The translations under genes and the position numbers were made by a program. A DNA stretch of 27,467 bases from positions 1-27,467 of the forward strand of contig JBBIII010000027.1 of assembly GCA_037446575.1 (NCBI GenBank), given 5' to 3'. The stretch is from JBBIII01 sp037446575 (GTDB taxonomy: Bacteria; Bacteroidota; Ignavibacteria; UBA10030). Shown here piece by piece: positions 9,701 to 20,200 of this stretch (within the stretch, counting starts at the first letter, position 1; the number at the start of each line of letters is the position of its first letter). A model generated the notes under the pieces. It was not told the origin of the DNA and made no database searches. It was given only the letters and a program-made list of their open reading frames with translations.

Positions 9701-12700
9701 TATCCTTTTATCGGATCGTCTATAGCTTGTCCATGAACAAACATTTTTAATGTGCGATAATTGAACATATCGATTGGACGAGACGCGTTATAATATTTCA
9801 CCGCCTCTTTAAACATGCCATCGCTTAGCTTTTTTACAATTAGACTTAAAGATTGTTCATTGCCGTAAATTTCTTGGTCTGGGCGTGTACGGTCTCTCTG
9901 TCGGGCTACACCTGGCGGGGATTTGTATTCAGGGTTATCTTCAATATTAACTACGGTAATTTCGTATGTGGTGTCCGTCCTTACTCTTTTTTCCCATTGA
10001 TTACCTACAAGATTAAAATCAACAACACGGAATAATACTGGCGCATCGGCTCCAGTAACCCACAATCGAACGCCCTCAATATTGGTAAAAGTAGGCGACC
10101 CTATTTTTCTTGCAAACTCTGAAATCGGTATTCGCAGTTGATACCAATTATTTTTTCCGCTTCCCGCTTTAAATTTTTGGAAACCTTCGCTATTAACTTC
10201 TAATGGAATTTCATATTCAAAGTAATCATTGCGCCGATCTACTGAATTATCTCTATTCAAATCTTCACTATCCGGCATTTGTCCTTCTTCACTTTGATAA
10301 TTGCCTTCCGTTCCATTTACACCATCGTAATCTGCAGCGTTTCCGATACTCAATATTCTTCCAGTGGGCAATCTTTTCCAGTTATCGCCCGATGGGTCTG
10401 CTGAAAATTGCGGATATCTTTTCAGGAACCCATTTTCGGAGTAATATTTTTGTTCAGTTGCATTATCCATAGTATCTAAACCCCAATCATATTTAGGATT
10501 TAAAATACCACGCGGCGTACGACTCGGATTATCTAATCCGTCTTCAGTATTTAATTGTCTATTTGGTATAACATCCTCGCTGATATAACCAAGGTCAATA
10601 TAAAGCTTTGCTAAATTATCTTGTCCGCCAACTATATTTATCCAAAATTCTATGTAGCTGATATTATCGCGAATAAGATCGGTAGTTGATGCACTTAATA
10701 ATCTTTGAATACCCGCCCAAGCTTTTCTATGTGAATTCGGCGCTGTTTTTCCAAGTCCGATAGTGTTTTCAAGTGAATCATTATTAATGGCATAGTTAAA
10801 AGCTCCTCGTTCTGCCGGGCGGAAATAAAAATCTAATGATGTTATTTGTCCTTCTCCCTGTGCCACGCTCTTTTTGTCTTCATCCCAAATAGAATAAACC
10901 GATAAATCCGTTGGAACAATATTAAACCAACTAGCACGTCCTTTGTAATTCATCTTAATACTATCTGCAAGAATTTTTCCGCTCCAAATAAGATTTTCGT
11001 TTGTGGGTACAATGGGTTCTTTTGGATCAAATAAATCCAAATCAGGAATAAACCACGGTGAACTTGCATCTTTCCAAGCGGCGTAAGCTGTTCCAAGCGG
11101 AATTGTTTGTCGCGCTCCTTCAAAATCATCTATATATGCTACGCCTTTATCGCCATCACCTGAAATTGGACTTGTGCGTGTATTTGGATTAGGTAGAATA
11201 TAAGCCAATTCACCGCCTATAGAAACATGCGATTGGGCGGTTGTCTTTACTCCAGGCAAATAGTTTAGCGCTTTTGTAAGCCAAGGGGTCTCGAACATTG
11301 TATTGCCGTCAATACCTAATATTGTGTTACTGATGGGTTCCTCGCCAATTCGAATCTTATCGCTAAGTGATTGCTGGCTATAATTAAGCAATGTAAAACC
11401 GAGAGATGAGCTCTTACCGAGATCAATATCGCCACGTATGCCGATTAGAGATTTTGAAGCAAGTTGAAACAAATCATTTGCTTCGTACTTAACTTGAATA
11501 TCTCTGCCGGCAACTAAATACGCCTGATTTTTTATTATTACTTTATTAGAAATATAATCGACTGTGTAATCGACATTTGGCGTTAATCTTTGCCCGCCAG
11601 AATAAACTTCGATACTTCCTTCAACAATATTAAAAGTTGGAATTCTTATTTCGCTTGCTCTCGCCGCTGTCAATTTACCTCTGAAAAAGAAACGATTTTT
11701 TACATCATTAGTTGCGACGTAGACACTTGTATCATAAATTGCTTGAAACGATAGAGAGTCGGCAATTATTTTTATTGAATCTTCGGCCATCCCACGTAAT
11801 CGCAAATACTTAGCAATGCTATTATAGCTAAAAGGTTCGATTGTAGGAAAGATGATTTCTCCTCGTCTGCTATCAATTGTTATTCCTTCAATAACATCAA
11901 ATACTTTATCAGGCCCTGCTAATTGATTATTTGTTAATCTATCTAAACCAAAAATTTCAAGTAATCCTATATTTTGAAATACTTCTCTAACTGGTTCTTG
12001 CCCAGAGAGTTTATATTCGATATTAAACTCAAGAGAATTTATATCAATGTCGCGTCCACCGAGCAAATACCGATTCTTAAGTTTAAGTTTCCATGCTTTT
12101 TTCATTGTTGGGTTCAAAGCAGGCGGACGAACAAGTTTCAAAATCAATTTTTCACCAGCCGGTGTACGATCGCCAAAGTTACCTACTACCTTTAATTTTC
12201 CATTCGCATGTTTTGCGGTATAACTCACAGCAACAGACTGATCATCGCGTATTCCGCTTCTAAGTGTAAGAATTCCAGCTTCAGAGTCGAGTTCGTATTC
12301 CGATTGTTCTAATTTTCTAAACCTCCCTTTTTCTAAAACTCCACTTTCCAGGGTTGGGTCTGAATTTCTTGCAGTTGAGTCGTTTTGTTTTTCAAGAACT
12401 AACGACTGGTCGATATAAGCATTAACTGTTCTGTCACGTTCGTCAGGCGTTGTGGTATTTTTTACCCATACTTCAATTTCGCTAATAACCATTGAGTCAA
12501 TAGGATATCGTGGGGTTTGGAACATTTGCTCATAAATATTTATATAAGATTCATCTATAAAAAAATGATTATCAGCGAAAGCTGTAGGGCGTATTTCAAA
12601 TGGAGAAGATTGCGCTCCGCCGCTTACAGATAGCTGCTTTATTTCGCCTTTCTTTTGCGTGGCTACTGTGGTTAAGTTTAATGGACCAAATTGAAACTGC

Positions 12701-13728
12701 GCTTTTATACCGAATAAAGCTGAACCACCGTTGTAAAAAGATGACCTCGTCGGAAGCGACACATTCCCGGCTTCAATGCTTTGCACAATTTCATCTTCAT
12801 AACCTTGATACTTTACATGCAACTGATTTTCATATTCAAAGGTTCGTTGAGTATTCCAGTCAGCATTAATTTTTAACTTATCTCCAATTTCTCCTTTTAC
12901 ATTAACAGAGATTTCCTGCTTAAAGTCAGGCTCACTGCGGCTTTGTCCGAGCGGACTTGAAGTTGCCAAATCCGATTTAGTGTGGCGAAAACCTGCATGT
13001 ATTGTAATAGCGCCATTGATAATCATCAATATTCTGCTCGGACCGAAAATACTGAAAATCGGATTTTTAGGCACCGGAATTTCAATTTTAGTAATCTTAC
13101 CTAATACATCGCCTAATGTAGTTTTAGTTTCACCGGGCAATTCGTAAAATTGAGATAGCGACTCCCAATTATATCTGATTGTTTGATTTAATCTAAGCGC
13201 ACTATAATCTTCTAATTCAAGATCCGTCGGGATACGGATATCAAAATCATCTAATACTCTTCTTAACCTATATGACCACTTAGTTGAGTCTAAATTTGTC
13301 TGTAATTTTATAATGTCTGGTTCCGGTAAATACATCGGATGCGTTTTATGATATTTTCCATCTTCAATATATTTATCCCTGCGGACATGTTGAAATTGTT
13401 CAATCCGGGCTGATGAATCTCTGGCTAAAGCTTTAATCGCATCTAATGTGAGTATGACGGTATCTTTCTTAGCAACTTCTTCCTTTTTATGTACAATGCT
13501 TCGTGTTTGCGCGGCTTTTGCTCTGCGTGTTAATTTGCCTGTAGTTACTTGTTGACTAATTATAGAATCGGCAACGAATGAAAGTTGTGAAGCGTTAATA
13601 TTCGCTCCTACACTCAGCGCTTTTGCTATAGATATTGAGCTAAAACAAAGCGCATGTAAAACGATTATTACACTACACCATTTGACCAGATTATATAAAT
13701 TATTTTTCAAAGAGGCCACTTGTGTCAA
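6784..13728 (-). CDS. sprA: SprA/Sov: outer-membrane translocon of the type IX secretion system
   Basis: Giant outer-membrane beta-barrel (2314 residues here; known SprA/Sov are about 2400-2500) through which T9SS cargo crosses the outer membrane. Evidence: a signal peptide (hydrophobic run in the first 35 residues), the family signature YIDDFEGARQTIPLG near residue 860, a domain ending FRVVDFNLVGNQWEK, and a long C-terminal series of amphipathic beta strands ending in an aromatic-rich tail. The frame is open for 6.9 kb. The start is uncertain: there is no ATG, an in-frame TAG lies at 13735-13737, and the candidates are TTG 13726-13728, GTG 13717-13719 and TTG 13708-13710. None has a clear Shine-Dalgarno site, and all leave a usable signal peptide. 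porX follows 60 bp downstream. Confidence 0.93.
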   Translation of the reverse strand: MTQVASLKNNLYNLVKWCSVIIVLHALCFSSISIAKALSVGANINASQLSFVADSIISQQVTTGKLTRRAKAAQTRSIVHKKEEVAKKDTVILTLDAIKALARDSSARIEQFQHVRRDKYIEDGKYHKTHPMYLPEPDIIKLQTNLDSTKWSYRLRRVLDDFDIRIPTDLELEDYSALRLNQTIRYNWESLSQFYELPGETKTTLGDVLGKITKIEIPVPKNPIFSIFGPSRILMIINGAITIHAGFRHTKSDLATSSPLGQSRSEPDFKQEISVNVKGEIGDKLKINADWNTQRTFEYENQLHVKYQGYEDEIVQSIEAGNVSLPTRSSFYNGGSALFGIKAQFQFGPLNLTTVATQKKGEIKQLSVSGGAQSSPFEIRPTAFADNHFFIDESYINIYEQMFQTPRYPIDSMVISEIEVWVKNTTTPDERDRTVNAYIDQSLVLEKQNDSTARNSDPTLESGVLEKGRFRKLEQSEYELDSEAGILTLRSGIRDDQSVAVSYTAKHANGKLKVVGNFGDRTPAGEKLILKLVRPPALNPTMKKAWKLKLKNRYLLGGRDIDINSLEFNIEYKLSGQEPVREVFQNIGLLEIFGLDRLTNNQLAGPDKVFDVIEGITIDSRRGEIIFPTIEPFSYNSIAKYLRLRGMAEDSIKIIADSLSFQAIYDTSVYVATNDVKNRFFFRGKLTAARASEIRIPTFNIVEGSIEVYSGGQRLTPNVDYTVDYISNKVIIKNQAYLVAGRDIQVKYEANDLFQLASKSLIGIRGDIDLGKSSSLGFTLLNYSQQSLSDKIRIGEEPISNTILGIDGNTMFETPWLTKALNYLPGVKTTAQSHVSIGGELAYILPNPNTRTSPISGDGDKGVAYIDDFEGARQTIPLGTAYAAWKDASSPWFIPDLDLFDPKEPIVPTNENLIWSGKILADSIKMNYKGRASWFNIVPTDLSVYSIWDEDKKSVAQGEGQITSLDFYFRPAERGAFNYAINNDSLENTIGLGKTAPNSHRKAWAGIQRLLSASTTDLIRDNISYIEFWINIVGGQDNLAKLYIDLGYISEDVIPNRQLNTEDGLDNPSRTPRGILNPKYDWGLDTMDNATEQKYYSENGFLKRYPQFSADPSGDNWKRLPTGRILSIGNAADYDGVNGTEGNYQSEEGQMPDSEDLNRDNSVDRRNDYFEYEIPLEVNSEGFQKFKAGSGKNNWYQLRIPISEFARKIGSPTFTNIEGVRLWVTGADAPVLFRVVDFNLVGNQWEKRVRTDTTYEITVVNIEDNPEYKSPPGVARQRDRTRPDQEIYGNEQSLSLIVKKLSDGMFKEAVKYYNASRPIDMFNYRTLKMFVHGQAIDDPIKGYKRFNDNGSSATMFLRFGDDTSHYYEYRSPVLPGWIGNEIEIKFADLTALKSLRVSPTDIVTRPAPGSALGATYTVHGNPRLDKIQFISIGIENPVGIGDTTISGELWVNELRLTDVDDTPGWAYKVNTSIKFADIGNIGFAYTERDPFFHGLEERFGSRSTSRNWNLTASFSVTKLIPESWNGTTMELSYSHSESMNKPRYIPGQDVLVEEAAAQIQSELNRGEPDTSTSKRQYKDANEVRMNSEELSISDSYSAQNIRLNIPVNTWLITETINKMTFNYSYSSARQRSPTIEYSETWNWSASFNYGTQFNPNNFLTPISMASSFSLLQPWKNLKFYYTPKSINFRATLNRNQSKSKARTATVEAMNHNLVAQRGMDFNWQFFEGGLLDFGVNYNVAISSSLFHLNANKAGKLRSMTDIMSDLFFYKKLINFGVDQTYNQSMNFNTKVTSPKVFSLDKIFTPNFRYSVGYNWTNNISAGPIGKSAAWNSNPSFSLDVNVKPIAAAIWPPTPATVARVDTGSEKKSKNPLQQLGSISRILIKTPFFDFDKFTFNFSQTNSSQNTGVFGSNGFPNLFARVPFFQSSLAENGPSMWYQLGLASNPNGRLILKTKSTFPFITGYTQTGIRAANASIMDNFTQSNQLSMQTSRPLWEGANLQLNWKIGWSYNENISSNTDAEGRVIPRTISTSGDIDRSFITLPPVLIFKIFGTGLEKVNNKFESYKQKEPDETKHIALLSKSFEEGLEVFPWLSKIIGPMAPRANWSIRWSGLEKFSIFKNFASNVSLDHVYTSNYRQRWRIAQTGERLTESQTIMYGFSPLIGINIAFKEILKGSLSSNVRFGTTTNFDLSPSQQNISEGSTTDFSITASFSRRGFEIPLFGISLVNNIDISFNYSYSHNSRITYNFKSFKPEGSPLEGSSRTTMEPRIRYTLSDRVTASFYYRYTRIKPDEGGSRIPGSTINEGGLDINVSIR

Positions 13729-13747
13729 TTTGAACTAAAATTTTTTT

Positions 13748-13759
13748 TACTATTTAGTA
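13748..13759. repeat. Short palindrome before sprA
   Basis: The palindrome TACTATTTAGTA (arms of 5 bp, 2-bp centre) lies about 20 bp before the sprA start. It could be an operator or a weak leader hairpin, but a palindrome this short and AT-rich can occur by chance. The rest of the 201-bp gap between the HPt gene and sprA shows no open frame I would support. Confidence 0.25.
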
Positions 13760-13929
13760 GGTCACAAGTGTTCGATACAACTCCAAGGTAGTTGGGTGAT
13801 AATGAAACTTAAAATATTTTACCATTTCAATTAACCTTTTTTCGAATATTATCTTTTTCAATCTTTAAAAAAATTAGCTAAAAGTCGGTGTAATTGCAAG
13901 TATTTATCATATTTCACTCAATATACTTG

Positions 13930-14295
13930 TTACAAGTTCCCTTTATATGAGTTGAGAGCTCCAACCACTTTATTAAATTCTTGTTCAATTCCGCTAATGC
14001 TTATTTCCTCAGTGATTTCTCGATTATATTTTCCAATTTCTTCAAGTTTAAAACATAATGCGCCCAATTGCTTTGCTCCTAAATTTAGACTGCTCCCCTT
14101 TAGCGTATGCGCCGAGATTTTAAGCGCTATGTGATCTTTTTCTTTTATAGCATTTGCTATTTTTTCAATCTGTTTGGGTGTTTCGCTCATATAAATATTG
14201 ATTAACTCTATAACAAACTCTGGGTCTGTTTCTTTCTCCAATTCATTCAATCGTTCATACAACGAATTATTTGCGAATTCATCTTGCGTCAACAT
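13930..14295 (-). CDS. Free histidine phosphotransfer (HPt) protein
   Basis: A 121-residue helical protein that carries a phosphoryl group between receiver domains. It has the HPt core AHTLKGSSLNLGAKQL with His63 as the phosphoacceptor, Lys66 and Gly67 beside it, and almost nothing outside the four-helix bundle. An AAGGAG site (14300-14305) precedes its ATG. It starts 12 bp after the stop of the hybrid histidine kinase, so it is very likely that kinase's phosphorelay partner, taking phosphate from receiver Asp884. The final receiver is unknown; candidates in the window are PorX, the multi-PAS receiver protein and the three single-domain regulators. Confidence 0.92.
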   Translation of the reverse strand: MLTQDEFANNSLYERLNELEKETDPEFVIELINIYMSETPKQIEKIANAIKEKDHIALKISAHTLKGSSLNLGAKQLGALCFKLEEIGKYNREITEEISISGIEQEFNKVVGALNSYKGNL

Positions 14296-14307
14296 AATTC
14301 TCCTTAA

Positions 14308-17187
14308 TTAGTTTTTATTGCGAATTATTTCAATCCACTTTTGCAACATTCGTTTTACTTCATCAATCAATATTGGTTTGCTTAGATAATCATTCATACC
14401 CGCTTCGAGACACTTTTCTTTGTCGCCATGAAGCGAATGCGCCGTCATGGCTATTATTATTGGCTGTCTTTCTGCAGAAATTTCTTTACGAATCCTTCTT
14501 GTTACTTCGAGGCCATCCATCTCGGGCATTTGTATATCCATCAATATTATATCATAATTTTTATTGCGCATTGCGTTTAATGCTTCTAATCCATTATCAA
14601 CAACATCCCCTACTTGTCCAAGGTTTTTTAGAATTCTGACAATAAGTTTTTGATTTATCAGATTATCCTCAGCAATCAACAATCTAATAGATGGCAGTAT
14701 AACGTTTATTTGTTTATCCATAGATTCATCTAAATTAGAAGTGTTTGGTAAATTATTATGAATAAGCGCAAAAAGATTGCTATACAGTAAATTAAATCTA
14801 ACTGGTTTCTGTATTGTTTTTATATTTGGATCGTTAGGAATAAACTCCGGTTTAGATTTTATTTTCGAAGTAAGTAATATGTATTTTTGTTTATAATTTT
14901 GTAATTCTTTTGTGCAAATTTCCCAAAATTTAAAACCATAATAATTTGGCGATGTGTTTTCGGCTATAATTATTTCGAAATTCTTTCCACTTTTAATTAA
15001 TTCAGTCCCAGTTTCGATTGATGACACTGTAGATACCGAAAATCCCCATTTTATCATGGTCTTTTCTAAATTGTCAAGAAAAGTCTGGTTATCATCAATA
15101 ATTAGCAACTCTATCGGTTTTTCTGTTAATTTAGGAAACAATTCTTTCTTGTCTATATTATTTTTTACTGTTTTACATTTAACTGAAAAATAAAAGGTAC
15201 TGCCTTTGTCCAATTCGCTAACAACCCAAATTTTACCTTGTAGTAATTCCACAGCACGCGCGCAAATTACCAAACCAAGACCTGTTCCTCCATGCTTGCG
15301 CGTTGAAGAAGTATCTATTTGAGAAAAAGGTTTAAAGAGTTTATCGATATGTTCTGCCGGAATTCCGATCCCTGTATCGCGTATAGAAAAAAGTAGCTCA
15401 AGTTCTTCGTTTTCTTCAGATATTTTCTTTATTGCTATTTCAACTTCCCCGCGGTTAGTAAATTTTAAAGCATTACCGATAATATTTACCATTATTTGTC
15501 TTAACCAAGTCGCATCTATCGATATAACTTCGGGCGTTCCATATTCTATCCTATAGATAAGTTCAATCCCCTTTTGCTCGGCTTGGATTGCAAATAGCTC
15601 GAATATTTCTTCTATTCCACTATCCAAACGAAATGGATGCGCTTTTAATTCAATTTTTTTCGATTCAATTTTTGAGAGATCTAAAATATCATTAATAATA
15701 TTCATCAACGCTTCGCCGCTTTGCCGAATTGTATCTATATATTCTTTTTGTTCTTGAGATAGATTTGTGCCAATCAGAAGTTCTATAGTTCCAATAATCC
15801 CATTCATCGGAGTGCGAATTTCGTGACTCATATTGTCAAGAAATTCACTTTTGGCTTTATTTGCAATTTCGGCGGCTTCTTTTGCTTGTTGTAATTTTTC
15901 CTGCACTCTTTTTGATTCCGTTATATCTTGCGCCGTAACAAAAACTGCAAGTCGGGTATCGTAGACAAACTTATTCCATGTTATAAACACATCAATAAGA
16001 GTTCCATCCTTTAAACGATGTCTCGATTGCATTGTACTGAATTCTTTTAATTTAACGTCTTGTATTGCTACATCTATATTTTTGATCTCCTCTTGTGGTC
16101 TTATATCAAAAATTGTCATGTTTAGGAATTCATCTCGAGTATAACCATAATATTTCTGGGCGGCGTTATTGACTTCAAGAAATTTCATTGTATCGATATC
16201 TAATATCCAAGATGGTAAAGGATTATTTTCAAATAAATTTCTGAAGCGTTTTTCGCTTGTCTGCAATGCCGTATCGGCTTTTTTACGCTCAGTTATATCT
16301 CTGGCGACGGTAAAAAATCCCGTTAACTCGCCATTATGAATTTGAAGATATACATTCTGCCCTAACCACACTATTTTTCCGTCCTTAGTAACTGCAGGAA
16401 CCTCATTGTAGGATGTAACTTCGCGCTTAGCATATTGCACAAAATAAAATCTTCGTACCGAATTACGATAATCGGGGTGGACAAGCTCTAAATAGTGATG
16501 ACCTATCAATTCATCTTTTTCATATTTTAACAACTTAGTTGCGGCTGGATTAAAATAAGTTATACACCCATTCTTATCCGCCCTATATATTAACTCGATA
16601 GCCGATTCAATAATATAATCAAATTGTTTGCGTCTTTCTCTAAGCTCTTTCGCAATTTCATTCTTTTCTTTTATTGTTCTTTTTAAGTTAGTTACATTCT
16701 TATGCAATGTTAACTGCGCCGCCACAAGTTGGCTTAAATTCTTAAGAATTTGTTTTTCTGATTTTGTTAATGAACGCGGCTTGTCATCTAAAATACAAAT
16801 TGCGCCAAGCGCCTTCCCTTCTGCGCTAATTAGCGGATAGCCGGCGTAAAAAGAAATCTTTATATTTTTTGATATATCTTTAAATACATTGAATTGCTTT
16901 CTTTGCCGAACATTCGCTACCTGAAACACTCTATTTTGTTTTATAGTTTGGGAACAAAAGCATTGTTCACGAGGCATTTCCTTTAGGTCTAACCCAACTT
17001 TGGACTTTATCCATATCCTATCAGAATCTACAAAAGTGATAAGAGCATATTTAACATTGAAGATTTGAATTGCTAATTTACTCAATACATCAAATTCTTC
17101 TTCCGGCGGCGTGTCTAGGATATTATATTCATATAAATTTTTTAACCGCGATTGTTCCTTGTTAATATTTTTATATTTTCGCGCCAA
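14308..17187 (-). CDS. Hybrid histidine kinase: GAF-PAS-PAS-HisKA-HATPase-REC-REC
   Basis: A 959-residue cytoplasmic sensor kinase with no transmembrane segment. Order: GAF (about 20-160), PAS (185-300), PAS (312-425), HisKA with phosphoacceptor His455 (DNMSHEIRTPMNGI), HATPase_c with the N box (NIIGNALKFTN), G1 box DTGIGIP and G2 box GGTGLGLV, then two receivers. The first receiver (about 692-810) keeps the acidic Asp698/Asp699, Thr773 and Lys794, but its phosphoacceptor position is Glu743 (IIIAENTSP). The second (about 833-955) is complete, with Asp884 (ILMDIQMP). This is a phosphorelay kinase that should pass phosphate through Asp884 to the adjacent HPt protein. The start is TTG (17185-17187) with AAGGA 9 nt upstream. 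The signal sensed is unknown. Confidence 0.93.
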   Translation of the reverse strand: MARKYKNINKEQSRLKNLYEYNILDTPPEEEFDVLSKLAIQIFNVKYALITFVDSDRIWIKSKVGLDLKEMPREQCFCSQTIKQNRVFQVANVRQRKQFNVFKDISKNIKISFYAGYPLISAEGKALGAICILDDKPRSLTKSEKQILKNLSQLVAAQLTLHKNVTNLKRTIKEKNEIAKELRERRKQFDYIIESAIELIYRADKNGCITYFNPAATKLLKYEKDELIGHHYLELVHPDYRNSVRRFYFVQYAKREVTSYNEVPAVTKDGKIVWLGQNVYLQIHNGELTGFFTVARDITERKKADTALQTSEKRFRNLFENNPLPSWILDIDTMKFLEVNNAAQKYYGYTRDEFLNMTIFDIRPQEEIKNIDVAIQDVKLKEFSTMQSRHRLKDGTLIDVFITWNKFVYDTRLAVFVTAQDITESKRVQEKLQQAKEAAEIANKAKSEFLDNMSHEIRTPMNGIIGTIELLIGTNLSQEQKEYIDTIRQSGEALMNIINDILDLSKIESKKIELKAHPFRLDSGIEEIFELFAIQAEQKGIELIYRIEYGTPEVISIDATWLRQIMVNIIGNALKFTNRGEVEIAIKKISEENEELELLFSIRDTGIGIPAEHIDKLFKPFSQIDTSSTRKHGGTGLGLVICARAVELLQGKIWVVSELDKGSTFYFSVKCKTVKNNIDKKELFPKLTEKPIELLIIDDNQTFLDNLEKTMIKWGFSVSTVSSIETGTELIKSGKNFEIIIAENTSPNYYGFKFWEICTKELQNYKQKYILLTSKIKSKPEFIPNDPNIKTIQKPVRFNLLYSNLFALIHNNLPNTSNLDESMDKQINVILPSIRLLIAEDNLINQKLIVRILKNLGQVGDVVDNGLEALNAMRNKNYDIILMDIQMPEMDGLEVTRRIRKEISAERQPIIIAMTAHSLHGDKEKCLEAGMNDYLSKPILIDEVKRMLQKWIEIIRNKN

Positions 17188-17217
17188 TCAATTCTTTCCT
17201 TAAATAAAATGTTGATT

Positions 17218-20200
17218 TTATTTTTTTGGAAAAACCACGCCTGTGATTTTTACTAATTCACCTTTTTCATCTTTAACAACAGTAAGATCAGCAATTACCG
17301 ATATAATCTTACCTTGATTTGTTTCGATCTTAATAATGTTGTTATTTAGAATGTTTTTCTTTTTAAGTTTATTTTTTAGTTCATTTCGTATTTTTTCATT
17401 TTTACCAAGAATGTTTATTTTTGAGGTTATGTTATCGTCATAATTATTTAATCCAAATATATTTTGGAAAGCAGAATTGCAAGCTATAATTCTGCCATCT
17501 ATATCTGCTGTAAATTGCGGCAACGGATTATTTTCGACAAGTTCACGATAGTTTTCTTCATATACTTTTAGCTTATCATAATTTCGCTTTCTTTCTATTG
17601 CTTTAGCTATTTGCACTGAAACAAATTCCAATAATCGTTGATGTTCAAATCCATATCGATTGACATCGGAATAATCTTGAACGGCAAGAATACCGACAAC
17701 CTGATCGGCTAAAATAATAGGCACTCCCAGCCAAATTTTTGATTCCACTCCGACCAATTCGATTTCACCTTTTTTTCTTAACTCGGAATCAACTTCCGGG
17801 GTGCATAATAATGATTTACCCGACCTAATCACATATTCCGTCAATCCTTTTCCCATTTTTCGCTGTGGGTCTGGTTTATCAATTTCATCTACGAAATACG
17901 GAAAACTTATCATGTTACGGTCTTTATCATAAAGCGCTACGTAAAAATTCTTTGCCGGCATCGCTTCCTGTATCAATTTATGAGCTTCTTTAAATAATAG
18001 ATCCAACGATTTAATATTTTCTTGCGCCTCTGCTATTTTATAAACAATATCTTCAGCCATGCGCGCACGTTTCTGTTCAGTAACATCAAAAGCTGTAGCC
18101 AGTCCTGCGAATTTTCCATTATATCGAGTTGTGCTTGCGGTAATATCTAACCAACGCACCTCGCCGCTTTTTGTTATTATTTTTATCTCATACCGTGAAA
18201 TCTTATTATCTCCGCTTAACCTTGCAAGAACTTTTTCACGCACCATATCTTTATAATCTGGATGAATAAAGCACACAACTTCATTATTAAGCAGTTCTTC
18301 TCTTGTGTATCCAGAGATTTGTTCCGCGGCAGGATTAACATAGCAGAATTTTTCGCTTGAATAAATAAATATGGCACAACCGACTGTCTCGGTTAACATT
18401 CTGAAGTTCTCTTCACTTTCATGTAGGCGTTCATCGGCTTGTTTTTCGAGCGTAATGTCGCGTTTTGTCCCCCACACGCGAATAAGTTTATCTCCCTCTA
18501 CAATGCCTATCATATTATTTAAGAAATATTTAATTCTACCGGTATTATCCAACTCATGTGTTTCGGCATTTATTATTTTATAATTTGATCTGATAAATAG
18601 TCTTAAATATTCGATATAATTAGGGTCGGATGAAAAAAGAAAATCTTTTACTTTTGCTCCGAGAAGTTGTTCAGTTTTTTCGAGCCCATACATTCTCGCC
18701 ATCGTGTCATTACACTCCGTCAGACTTCCTTTTTCCATAAGATATTGAATTTGTCTTTCTTCAGATAAATTAATAGACATAGGACTGGGTGGTTCGAAGC
18801 ACCAAATTGCTTCGTTACTATGCTCAATAAAAGCCCGAAATTTTTCTTCACTTATCCGCAAAGCTTCTTGAGCCGACTTGAGTTCAGTTACATCTGTTAT
18901 AGTTCCTTCATAATAGAGAATATCGTCGAACTTATTTCTTACAACGTGTGCATTTTCAAGTACGGCAATTGTTTGCCCATCCTTGCGTTTAAGCTTGAAT
19001 TCTGCATTTTTAATCCGTTGGCCTTTATTCAGACGTTTTAAATATTCTCTTCTTTCTTCCGAATTAACATATAGGTCTCTCTCCATATTTAATAACAACA
19101 TATCGGTTTCCGATTCGTATCCGAGCATTCTTGCTAATGCCGGGTTAGCAGTAAGAATTTCGCCGTCTGGTGTTGTTTGATATACGCCATCAAGCACATT
19201 CTCGATTAATGTTCTATATTTAGCTTCCGAACCTCTAATGGCTTGTTCGGCTTTTCTACGCTCTGTAATATCGCGCAAAACAACTTGAATAGCTTTTTTT
19301 CCTTGCCAGCTAAATTGCATTGCAGCCACTTCGGCTTCAAATAAAGTTCCATCGAGACGAACAAATTTTTCTTCCATTCTTGGAATGTTTTCGCCCTGAA
19401 GCATTTTTTGCACTCTTTCTTTTACTATCAATCTAAAATCTGGATGTACAAAATCCATAATCGGACGACCGAGAAGTTTTTCAATCGAGGAAGCCGCAAA
19501 TATTTGCACAGCGGCGGTATTAACAAACACTACTTTTCCCGCAACATGAACGATGATTGGATCGGGTGAAAGCTCAACTAAAGTGCGGTATCTTTCTTCG
19601 CTTTCACGCAGAGCTTGTTCAGATTTCTTTTTCTCAGTAATATCGCGCGATACTCCCATAACTCCAATCATTTCACCATTAGAATTACGTAATACTGAAG
19701 AGGATAACAAACTTTGGAATAGCTCGCCATTTTTTCTTTTATTTGTAATTTCTTGTACACATCTGCCTTCCTCGATAGTAATTTTGTGCACTTTGTTTCC
19801 TTCTGATGGATCGGCATAGAGAATGCTGATATGCTTGCCTAACACTTCGCTTGCTTTATATCCGAATGTTTCAACTGCAGCGTTATTGAATTCTATAATA
19901 TTCCGGTTTTTATCGGAAGCTATAATCATATCGAGTGAACAGTTAATTGTGCTTTGGGCATATTCCTCGGCAGATTTTAATTTTTCTTCGGCATATTTTA
20001 GCGTAGTAATATCACGAGACATACCCATAAAACCGATTTTTTCACCACGTGAATTTTTCAAAACAGCAGAAGAAAGAAGGCAAGGAAAAGTTTCGCCATT
20101 TTTTCTCTTATTCCATACTTCGGTAACTTCTATCCCATATTCGTTGACTCTTTTATTAACTTGCGCTCCAGCTTCAGGATCCGCATATAGCAAATTGATA

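Noticed and set aside
17150..17230. A-run (seven A on the coding strand) at the end of the multi-PAS receiver gene, as a possible frameshift hiding a kinase domain
   Set aside because: Reading on in the frame reached by losing one A gives about 27 codons with no kinase motif, ending inside the start of the next gene. The third frame offers nothing either.
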